Shown here piece by piece: positions 1 to 4,366 of a DNA stretch of 5,111 nt. A model generated the notes under the pieces. That model ran no database searches and was not told where the DNA came from. It saw only the letters and a program-made list of their open reading frames with translations. The translations under genes and the position numbers were made by a program. The stretch is from positions 1 to 5,111 of the forward strand of contig CAAFOA010000354.1 of assembly GCA_900764415.1 (NCBI GenBank), given 5' to 3'. This stretch comes from an uncultured Collinsella sp. GTDB taxonomy: Bacteria > Actinomycetota > Coriobacteriia > Coriobacteriales > Coriobacteriaceae. The number at the start of each line of letters is the position of its first letter. The first letter of the stretch is position 1.

Positions 1-19
1 AGATGTGTATAAGAGACAG
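1..19. other. Nextera transposon mosaic-end adapter (artefact)
   Basis: Positions 1-19 read AGATGTGTATAAGAGACAG, the 19-base Tn5 mosaic end used in Nextera/tagmentation libraries. It is not part of the genome. Translated from base 3, it gives the peptide MCIRDR, a familiar contaminant start in predicted proteins, so any ORF beginning here is spurious. The matching reverse complement at the right end supports this reading. The biological sequence begins at 20. Confidence 0.97.
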
Positions 20-467
20 GGTAGGGATACTTGTCGAGCACCTGACTGATGGACAGGCGCGCTGCCACATCTTGCACGCAGGTCGAGATCTCTGCCGAGT
101 TTGTGCGGGCGATGGTGAGCGGCAGGGCGATGTTCTCGCGTGCCGTGAGCGTATCGAGCAGGTTGGAGTCCTGGAAGATAAAGCCGAGCTCCTCGCGGCG
201 GAACTGCGAAAGCTTGGCCTGCTTCATGCGCGTAACGTCCTGCCCGTTGATGCGAATGGTGCCGCTCGTGGCGCTATCGATGGTCGACACGCAGTTGAGC
301 AACGTCGACTTGCCCGAACCCGAAGCGCCCATGATGCCAACAAATTCGCCGCGGTTGACGGTAAAGCTGACGTCGTTGAGCGCACGGGTCACGTTGCCCA
401 GCGCTCCATATACCTTTTCGAGATGCGCGACCTCCAATACCGGGGTCGCCATGTGCGTGGTTTGCAT
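20..467 (-). CDS. ABC transporter ATP-binding protein, MacB/BceA/LolD type (partial, 3' end missing)
   Basis: This is the nucleotide-binding subunit of an ABC transporter, which would hydrolyse ATP on the inner face of the membrane to drive a separate permease. The first 149 residues are present. The Walker A motif GASGSGKST is at residues 47-55. The Q-loop is at FQD, residues 98-100, followed by SNLLDTLTARENIALPL, which is typical of the MacB/BceA/LolD group of lipoprotein, antimicrobial-peptide and macrolide transporters. The visible part ends at DKYPY, just where the LSGGQ signature should follow, so the signature, Walker B and H-loop are lost to the contig end, not to mutation. The start at 467 is chosen because AAGGA lies 6-7 bases upstream on the minus strand; a second in-frame ATG at 452 is the alternative. 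The substrate cannot be told without the permease, which would lie beyond the left end. Confidence 0.93.
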
Positions 468-547
468 ACCGAGTCCTTTCTTGCAATTAGTCTACGGCAT
501 CTATAGTCGCAAGAAGACGAGTCGGCTACCATCGATATGGCTTACGC

Positions 548-579
548 TTGCCTTACCGTTGTGTAAGGTACGGATAGCT
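548..579 (+). promoter_or_regulatory. Possible MerR-type promoter/operator upstream of the Nudix gene
   Basis: A dyad CCTTAC-cgttgt-GTAAGG (551-556 and 563-568) lies between a -35-like TTGCCT (548-553) and a weak -10-like GATAGC or ATAGCT (573-579). A dyad filling an over-long spacer of 19-20 bases is the classic layout of promoters activated by MerR-family regulators. The -10 match is poor, and no MerR gene lies in the window. The dyad sits between divergent genes and could serve either one. Confidence 0.35.
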
Positions 580-615
580 ACCCTGCCACGTGTTGATGTT
601 GAGAGAGGACTCCTG

Positions 616-1029
616 TTGAAGACTGTTCATGTTGCCGCTGGGATCATTCGCAAGGAAGGATCCGATGAGTTACTTGCCGTGCAGCGCGGCTATGGCAACA
701 TGCAGGGACTTTGGGAGTTCCCCGGTGGCAAGCCCATGCGCGGCGAGTCGCCCGAAGACGCCGTACGCCGCGAGCTCATGGAAGAGCTGCAGGTAAAAGT
801 CACGAACCTGCGCGATTTCTATACCGTTGAGTACGACTACCCCGATTTCCATCTCTCCATGGAGTGCTACTACTGCTCGCTGGCCGATGAATCCGATGAG
901 CCGCAGAAGCACGACCGCCAGCTCGATATCCGTTGGATTCCGCGTACCTCGCTTGCCACCGTTGAGTGGATGCCCGCCGACAAGGGGCTTATCGATGCTC
1001 TGATTGAGTTGAGGGAAGATCGGCTTTAG
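616..1029 (+). CDS. Nudix hydrolase, MutT-like (putative 8-oxo-dGTP diphosphatase)
   Basis: A 137-residue Nudix enzyme, expected to hydrolyse nucleoside diphosphate derivatives in the cytoplasm; MutT members remove 8-oxo-dGTP before it is built into DNA. The Nudix box is at residues 38-60: GGK, then G-x5-E (GKPMRGE), seven residues, then REL-MEE. The glycine usual near the end of the box is Q here (EELQV), a tolerated variation in the family. WEFPGGK before the box and VEYDYPDFHLSMECYYC after it are like MutT. I chose the TTG at 616 because GAGAGGA lies 6 bases upstream and the protein then begins KTVHVAAGIIRK, a normal Nudix start; the open frame further upstream is antisense to the ABC gene. 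The stop is a TAG at 1027. Clear coding sequence for a Vsr-like protein continues in the same frame directly after it. The substrate is inferred from family only. Confidence 0.88.
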   Translation: MKTVHVAAGIIRKEGSDELLAVQRGYGNMQGLWEFPGGKPMRGESPEDAVRRELMEELQVKVTNLRDFYTVEYDYPDFHLSMECYYCSLADESDEPQKHDRQLDIRWIPRTSLATVEWMPADKGLIDALIELREDRL

Positions 1030-1215
1030 GCCAACGGCACTGCCAACGACGCCGAGGCCACCACGACCGACGAGCCCGCTTCCAAACCCAAGCGCGCACC
1101 TAAGCGCCGTAGCAAGAAGCGTCCCAAGCCCGGTCTGCTCGACGGCATCGATACCTCGGACCTTTCCGCCGACGAGCGCGAACTGGTCCGCCGTCGCGCC
1201 GCCATCAAAAAGTCC
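1030..1215 (+). other. In-frame coding sequence without a start codon: N-terminal leader of the Vsr-like protein
   Basis: These 62 codons continue the Nudix reading frame after its TAG and run without a stop into the Vsr-like domain. About 79% of codons end in G or C by hand count, as in the neighbouring genes, and the peptide is plausible: a low-complexity segment (ANGTANDAEATTTDEP), a basic stretch (KPKRAPKRRSKKRPKPG), then LLDGIDTSDLSADERELVRRR, which resembles the region just before the conserved core of Vsr-like enzymes. No ATG, GTG or TTG lies in frame between the TAG and 1216. Three explanations are possible: a Nudix-Vsr fusion interrupted by a nonsense TAG; a separate Vsr gene whose ATG was lost (the junction CTTTAGGCC is one base short of CTTTATGGCC); or a rare non-AUG start. 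Confidence 0.7.
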
Positions 1216-1605
1216 ATGAAGGGCAACAAACGCGCCAACACCAAGCCCGAGCTGCTCGTACGACAGCGCCTGCGGGCCGCGGGCCTTACGGGCTATCGTT
1301 TGGAATGGAAGGTACCCGGCAAGCCCGACATCGCCTTCCCCGGGCGCAAGATCGCCATCTTCGTCAACGGCTGCTTTTGGCATCGCTGCCCTAAGTGCAA
1401 TCCAAGCCAGCCCAAGCGCAACGTTGAGTTTTGGGAGGCAAAGTTTCGACGCAACGTCGAGCGCGACCGAGCAGCCATCAACGCACTTACCCAAATGGGC
1501 TGGACGCCCATCACCGTCTGGGAATGTGAGCTCAAAAAAGACCGCATCGACGCCACCATGGAAAAGGTCATCGAGCAGGTGCGGGCCGCAGAGCCGCAGC
1601 GCTAG
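1216..1605 (+). CDS. Very short patch repair (Vsr)-like DNA mismatch endonuclease
   Basis: Vsr enzymes nick DNA next to T:G mismatches that arise when 5-methylcytosine deaminates. This protein aligns by eye with E. coli Vsr: TKPELLVRQRLRAAG (residues 9-23); PGKPDIAFP (34-42), whose D38 matches the catalytic Asp51; IFVNGCFWHRCPKC (48-61); NVEFWEAKFRRNVERD (69-84); and GWTPITVWECEL (95-106). C53, C61 and C104, probably with C58, can form the structural zinc site. Where E. coli has T63-H64 before GCFWH, this protein has V50-N51, so the metal and catalytic contacts differ. The first in-frame ATG, at 1216, gives 129 residues but has no good ribosome binding site, and coding signal clearly extends upstream to 1030, so this start is the shortest defensible one, probably not the true one. 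No cytosine methyltransferase partner lies in the window. Confidence 0.8.
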   Translation: MKGNKRANTKPELLVRQRLRAAGLTGYRLEWKVPGKPDIAFPGRKIAIFVNGCFWHRCPKCNPSQPKRNVEFWEAKFRRNVERDRAAINALTQMGWTPITVWECELKKDRIDATMEKVIEQVRAAEPQR

Positions 1606-1660
1606 GAACGAGCCGTCCACACGCCCCGCACGTCCGCGCCACATCCGCACCACAAACCTT

Positions 1661-1753
1661 AGAAAGCCCTTAAGTTCAAAACCTTTCAAGAGTGTTACTC
1701 GATGGCTTTGACCTGCGGTTTCATCGTAACACCAAACCAGGTTAAGCCTTTCT
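1661..1753 (+). other. Imperfect nested inverted repeat, possible structured RNA 3' of the Vsr-like gene
   Basis: An inner stem pairs GTGTTA (1692-1697) and CGATG (1700-1704) with CATCG (1722-1726) and TAACAC (1727-1732): 11 pairs with a 2-base bulge and a 17-base loop. An outer stem pairs AGAAAG (1661-1666) and CTTAA (1669-1673) with TTAAG (1742-1746) and CTTTCT (1748-1753). CCT (1682-1684) can also pair with AGG (1739-1741). No T-run follows, so it is not a standard intrinsic terminator. It could be a folded 3' untranslated region, a small RNA or chance. Confidence 0.35.
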
Positions 1754-1857
1754 TTAGCGCTTCTTTGCAGCAGCCGCGGCATAATACTGCCAACGCACGA
1801 GACCTAGCAGCACACCCCGTGCGTAACCTTTTGGTGGACATCGAGGAGGCCGCATAA
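1702..1857 (+). CDS. Doubtful small ORF, 51 residues
   Basis: I do not recognise this ORF. It begins MALTCGFIVTPNQVKPFF and ends VRNLLVDIEEAA, and starts inside the apical part of the imperfect hairpin at 1661-1753. The upstream sequence (CAAGAG, 8 bases before the ATG) is a weak ribosome binding site. The last codons contain GAGGAGG, which could serve the next small ORF starting 2 bases after this stop, a layout that would allow translational coupling. Codon use is mixed and there are no membrane segments or known motifs. It may well be noncoding. Confidence 0.18.
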   Translation: MALTCGFIVTPNQVKPFFSASLQQPRHNTANARDLAAHPVRNLLVDIEEAA

Positions 1858-1859
1858 GC

Positions 1860-2069
1860 ATGCATTCTTCCAATGACGCAGCACAGCAGCCATCCCTAAA
1901 ACATGCAGACCTTTTCTCCTTCCCCCCGACACAGAGAAACGGCCTCCTCGACTCCCCAACCCCAAAACCCAAACGCTCAACCGATCAGAATCTCAACCTG
2001 CGAGCATCGTTCGAAAAGCTCCAAGCATCCCTAAACAAGTCATTCCCCAACCAAGCCCGGGCATACTAA
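1860..2069 (+). CDS. Hypothetical small ORF, 69 residues, possibly a decayed gene
   Basis: I do not recognise this ORF. It begins MHSSNDAAQQPSLKHADLF and ends LNKSFPNQARAY. GAGGAGG (1843-1849) is a strong ribosome-binding sequence, 10 bases before the ATG, slightly far. About 61% of codons end in G or C by hand count, well below the neighbouring enzymes, and the tract is strongly C-rich and G-poor. After the TAA at 2067 the same frame stays open for 24 more codons (PLINKEALTP through RHKGDDLE) to a TAG at 2142. A longer protein cut by one nonsense codon is therefore possible, but so is chance in a low-stop C-rich region. The peptide is polar, with proline- and lysine-rich middle parts, and has no signal peptide or membrane segment. 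Confidence 0.28.
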   Translation: MHSSNDAAQQPSLKHADLFSFPPTQRNGLLDSPTPKPKRSTDQNLNLRASFEKLQASLNKSFPNQARAY

Positions 2070-2152
2070 CCCCTCATCAACAAAGAAGCCCTGACGCCCC
2101 ACCCATTTCCGCCCCAACGCCACAAGGGCGACGACCTCGAGTAGGTCAACCT

Positions 2153-2277
2153 GGGAGGGACGAGGGCTTAGTTCCCCAATCTTTCCGCAGGGGGCAAAAA
2201 GCCTCGCCGCACGAAGTGCGCAGCGAGGCTTTTTGCATGCCCGAGGACGATTGGGGAACTAAGCCCTCGTCCCTCCC
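2153..2277. repeat. Large nested palindrome with 29-bp perfect outer arms
   Basis: The left arm at 2153-2181 and the right arm at 2249-2277 are exact reverse complements over 29 bases. With one mismatch (2152/2278) the pairing extends by two more pairs (2150-2151 with 2279-2280). A second, separate perfect stem sits in the centre (2194-2236), joined by unpaired segments of 12 bases on each side. The element lies in the intergenic space 34 bases beyond the aldolase stop. I see no target-site duplication and no transposase. It may be a MITE-like or other repeated palindromic element carrying a terminator, or a single composite terminator. Confidence 0.93.
2194..2236. terminator. Intrinsic terminator, probably bidirectional
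   Basis: GCAAAAAGCCTCGC (2194-2207) pairs perfectly with 2223-2236, topped by CGCAC-gaa-GTGCG (2208-2220) and a 2-base CA bulge. The A5 and T5 runs at the base of the stem provide a U-tract on either strand. On the minus strand it lies about 75 bases past the aldolase stop and is the natural end of that transcript; on the plus strand it would stop transcription coming from the Nudix/Vsr side. Confidence 0.85.
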
Positions 2278-2310
2278 CGGGATATGTAGCGAGTCGGAGT
2301 ACCCTTGCTG

Positions 2311-3168
2311 TTACTCTGCTTTGCCCACGGAGTTGAGGTTGGTCATGCGGATCTTAACCAGCTCGGTGATCTCACGCATGCCCTCCTTGGCCGGCTTCTT
2401 GGGATCGAAGCAGCCAGGGTTCTCGGCCATGTAGGCCATGAAGCCCTTGGTGTAGGCCTGACGCAGCTCGGTGGCGTAGTTGACCTTGCAGATGCCGTTC
2501 TTCACAGCCTCGGCAACCTGCTCATCGGGCACACCGGAGGTGCCGTGCAGGACCAGCGGCACGTCGACGGCGTCGCGGATGGCCTTGACCACGGACTGCT
2601 CGATGTGCGGATCGCTCGTGTACACGCCGTGGCTGGTGCCAACGCCAATTGCGAGGGAGGTGCAGCCGGTGCGCTCGACAAACTCCTTGGCCTCGGCAGG
2701 ATCGGTGTAGGGGCTCTCGCCCTCAACCGCGGGACCGTCGTCCTCCTTGCCGCCAACCTTACCGAGCTCGGCCTCGACGGGCACGCCCATGGCGCGGCCA
2801 GCATCGGCGACGGACTTGGTCAGGGCAATGTTGTCCTCGAAGGACTCGTGCGAACCGTCGATCATGACAGAGGTGTAGCCAGTGCGGAAAGCCTGCATGC
2901 AGCGGTCATAGCCGTCGCCGTGATCGAGGTGCAGGGCAACGGGCACGGAAGCACGCTCGGCGGCAGCCTTGACCATGCCGTAGAAGTAGTCCAGACCAGC
3001 GGTCTTGATGGTGCCCGGGGTGGTCTGCATGATGACGGGGGACTTGGTCTCCTCGGCGGCAGCCAGAACGGCCATAACAAACTCGAGGTTCTCGACGTTG
3101 AACGCGCCAACGGCGTAATGACCGGCCTGAGCGTCCTTGAGCATCTTTTCGGTGGTAACAAGTGCCAT
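2311..3168 (-). CDS. fba: Class II ketose-bisphosphate aldolase (fructose- or tagatose-bisphosphate aldolase)
   Basis: A zinc-dependent class II aldolase of the FbaA/GatY/KbaY family, cytoplasmic. It cleaves fructose 1,6-bisphosphate (glycolysis, reversible) or tagatose 1,6-bisphosphate into dihydroxyacetone phosphate and glyceraldehyde 3-phosphate. At 285 residues it matches the usual length for this subfamily. HLDHG at 80-84 supplies catalytic D82 and zinc ligand H83. SVMIDGSHESFEDNI is at 100-114 and EAELGKVGGKEDD at 132-144. GTSHGVY holds zinc ligand H180, and LVLHGTSG holds zinc ligand H208. KVNYATELRQAY and the PGCFDPKK tail lean towards GatY/KbaY, so sequence alone does not fix the sugar. 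The start at 3168 is chosen because GGAGAGGAG lies 9 bases upstream and MALVTTEKMLKDAQ is the family N-terminus; the longer open frame is untranslated leader. It is divergent from a DeoR-type regulator, and a palindrome with a terminator lies downstream. Confidence 0.95.
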   Translation of the reverse strand: MALVTTEKMLKDAQAGHYAVGAFNVENLEFVMAVLAAAEETKSPVIMQTTPGTIKTAGLDYFYGMVKAAAERASVPVALHLDHGDGYDRCMQAFRTGYTSVMIDGSHESFEDNIALTKSVADAGRAMGVPVEAELGKVGGKEDDGPAVEGESPYTDPAEAKEFVERTGCTSLAIGVGTSHGVYTSDPHIEQSVVKAIRDAVDVPLVLHGTSGVPDEQVAEAVKNGICKVNYATELRQAYTKGFMAYMAENPGCFDPKKPAKEGMREITELVKIRMTNLNSVGKAE

Positions 3169-3188
3169 GAGCGTTTGCTCCTCTCCCT

Positions 3189-3238
3189 CGCCCGCATCTG
3201 GACATCGGGCGTAGTTGTTCACAAGGCGTTTTACCTTG
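3189..3238 (-). promoter_or_regulatory. Two small hairpins in the aldolase leader
   Basis: Within the presumed 5' leader, CAAGG and CCTTG (3222-3226 and 3234-3238) form a 5-bp stem with a 7-base loop. CGCCCG and CGGGCG (3189-3194 and 3206-3211) form a 6-bp stem with an 11-base loop, ending about 12 bases before the ribosome binding site. They could affect transcript stability or translation. Neither has a T-run, so attenuation is not supported. Confidence 0.3.
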
Positions 3239-3253
3239 CGTTTTTCTGCGCTC

Positions 3254-3282
3254 ATTGTATGAAATTCAGCGTCTTTGCACGT
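3254..3282 (-). promoter_or_regulatory. Candidate aldolase promoter
   Basis: On the minus strand, TACAAT (3259-3254) matches the -10 consensus at 5 of 6 positions and lies about 85 bases upstream of the aldolase start. A clear -35 is missing: at 17-base spacing the hexamer is ACGTGC (3282-3277). The spacer holds the 12-base word shared with the regulator promoter, which supports this as the control site. Confidence 0.45.
3265..3276 (+). promoter_or_regulatory. Candidate operator, copy 1 (aldolase side)
   Basis: TTCAGCGTCTTT occurs here and again, identical and in the same orientation, at 3382-3393. This copy is 5 bases upstream of the proposed aldolase -10, within the spacer, where a bound repressor would block RNA polymerase. 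Binding by the adjacent DeoR-type protein is inferred from position. Confidence 0.5.
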
Positions 3283-3374
3283 GCGAGATATTGAGCCCAT
3301 GCAGGTCAATGCAGTCGTTTTTGAAAAGTAAACGGAAGGAATTTGAGCCGAGTGGACATGTTCGATATTGAATT

Positions 3375-3403
3375 TTGGGCGTTCAGCGTCTTTCTTTTAT
3401 AGA
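3375..3403 (+). promoter_or_regulatory. Candidate promoter of the DeoR-type gene
   Basis: TTGGGC (3375-3380), a 17-base spacer and TATAGA (3398-3403) form a plausible sigma-70-type promoter: the -10 is good and the -35 matches at three positions. It lies about 100 bases upstream of the chosen start codon. The spacer contains the second copy of the 12-base word. Confidence 0.5.
3382..3393 (+). promoter_or_regulatory. Candidate operator, copy 2 (regulator side)
   Basis: This is the second exact TTCAGCGTCTTT, 117 bases from the first. It lies entirely within the -35/-10 spacer of the regulator's own proposed promoter and ends 4 bases before the -10. This is the expected place for autorepression. 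Confidence 0.5.
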
Positions 3404-3503
3404 AAAGATAAGTAATCGAAAGGTGTTTTCTTACTCAAAAAGAAAATGAACGAAAATGGACTCAACACAATTCCTGCAAAATTCAGTTGAGGATGGAGCA
3501 GCT

Positions 3504-4307
3504 ATGGCCCATGCAACAACCCGAGCCTTCGCCGACGAACGCCGTACCGCCATTATGGAAATGCTCGAGCATAATGCCTCGGTGCAGGTAGCGGAAATCG
3601 CCCAGACCTTTGGCGTGTCCTCCGTCACCGCCCGCGCCGACCTGGACGCGCTCGCCGAAGCAGGCAAGCTGCGCCGCACACATGGTGGTGCCGTATCGCT
3701 CCACAAACGCCTGACCGTTTCCACGCAGGATCGCCGCATCAACGTCAACGTCGCCGCCAAGCAGGCCATCGCGCAAAGCGCCATCGAGCTCGTCAATGAC
3801 GGCGACACGTTGCTCGTCGACTCGGGCACCACGGCGCTCGAGTTCGTCCGGCTCCTCGATCAACGCGACGGTATCACCGTCATCACAGCAGACATTACCA
3901 TTGCCGATTACATCGACGAGAGCATGCCCTCAGTCGATGTCGTCATGCTGGGCGGGGCGCTGCGCAAAGGCCATCGTTATTTGTACGGACCGCTCACTAT
4001 GCAGGCGCTCCAAATGGTCCATGCCGATCTGGCCGTCATGTGCCCCGGCGCCTTTGTCCCCAGCTGCGGCTTTACGACCGACTTTCCCCAGATGGCCGAG
4101 ACCAAAGCGGCTATGGTCGGTGCCGCCCGTCAAAGCGTCGCCCTCATGGACGCCAGCAAGGTTAACGGACGCGGCATGTACCGCTTTGCCGAACTCGCCG
4201 ACGTCGACTCCATCGTGATGGACAGCGACCCCGATCATGCCGTCGCCACCTCAATCGCCGAGATCGTCGACAACGCCCGCCCAAATCTCCTCATCGCCGG
4301 CGCTTAA
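3504..4307 (+). CDS. DeoR/GlpR-family transcriptional regulator
   Basis: A sugar-phosphate-sensing repressor of the DeoR family, 267 residues, close to the usual 250-260. The N-terminal winged helix-turn-helix covers about residues 11-64: DERRTAIMEMLEHN, VQVAEIAQTFGVSSVTARADLD (28-49) and the family hallmark LRRTHGGAV (56-64). The C-terminal DeoRC sensor domain shows DSGTT (106-110, normally D-x-G-T-T, a phosphate-binding turn), LGGALRKG (149-156) and LMDASKV (214-220). The start at 3504 is preferred because GGAG ends 5 bases before it. An ATG at 3456 would add 16 residues but has no ribosome binding site, and family members usually begin just before the ERR-x-x-I motif. It is divergent from the aldolase, and repeated words in both promoters point to control of that gene and of itself. 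The inducer, perhaps a ketose phosphate, is inferred. Confidence 0.92.
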   Translation: MAHATTRAFADERRTAIMEMLEHNASVQVAEIAQTFGVSSVTARADLDALAEAGKLRRTHGGAVSLHKRLTVSTQDRRINVNVAAKQAIAQSAIELVNDGDTLLVDSGTTALEFVRLLDQRDGITVITADITIADYIDESMPSVDVVMLGGALRKGHRYLYGPLTMQALQMVHADLAVMCPGAFVPSCGFTTDFPQMAETKAAMVGAARQSVALMDASKVNGRGMYRFAELADVDSIVMDSDPDHAVATSIAEIVDNARPNLLIAGA

Positions 4308-4312
4308 ACAAA

Positions 4313-4343
4313 AACCACCACAAAGGTCTCCTTTGTGGTGGTT
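4313..4343 (-). terminator. Intrinsic terminator between converging genes
   Basis: A perfect 14-bp stem (4313-4326 with 4330-4343) has a 3-base loop. On the minus strand it is followed by TTTGTTT, a good U-tract, placing it as the end of the flavodiiron gene about 24 bases after its stop. On the plus strand it begins 6 bases after the DeoR stop but is followed by GAGCATC, so it is weaker in that direction, though it may still serve both genes. Confidence 0.88.
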
Positions 4344-4366
4344 GAGCATCAGAAGTGAATGTGTCG

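Noticed and set aside
3..506. Open frame of 167 codons starting inside the adapter
   Set aside because: It begins with the adapter peptide MCIRDR and runs antisense to the ABC ATPase gene.
49..615. Long N-terminal extension of the Nudix protein
   Set aside because: This part is antisense to the ABC ATPase and intergenic DNA. The ribosome binding site before the TTG at 616 and the Nudix family N-terminus fix the start there.
1020..1605. Stop-codon reassignment (TAG read as an amino acid)
   Set aside because: The Vsr-like and flavodiiron genes themselves end with TAG at natural protein ends, so a general TAG recoding is not supported.
670..1782. Long minus-strand open frame of 370 codons
   Set aside because: It is a mirror of the GC-rich Nudix and Vsr-like genes. 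The plus strand has clear conserved motifs across the same span, and the minus translation is not family-like.
2153..2277. CRISPR repeat or attachment site
   Set aside because: There is one inverted pair only, with no regularly spaced direct repeats, integrase or tRNA gene nearby.
2305..3294. Long plus-strand open frame of about 329 codons opposite the aldolase
   Set aside because: The minus strand encodes a full-length aldolase with all catalytic and zinc residues; the plus frame is its shadow.
3169..3309. N-terminal extension of the aldolase to 332 residues
   Set aside because: The extension is not family-like and covers the proposed promoter and leader, whereas the ATG at 3168 has a good ribosome binding site and the standard 285-residue length.
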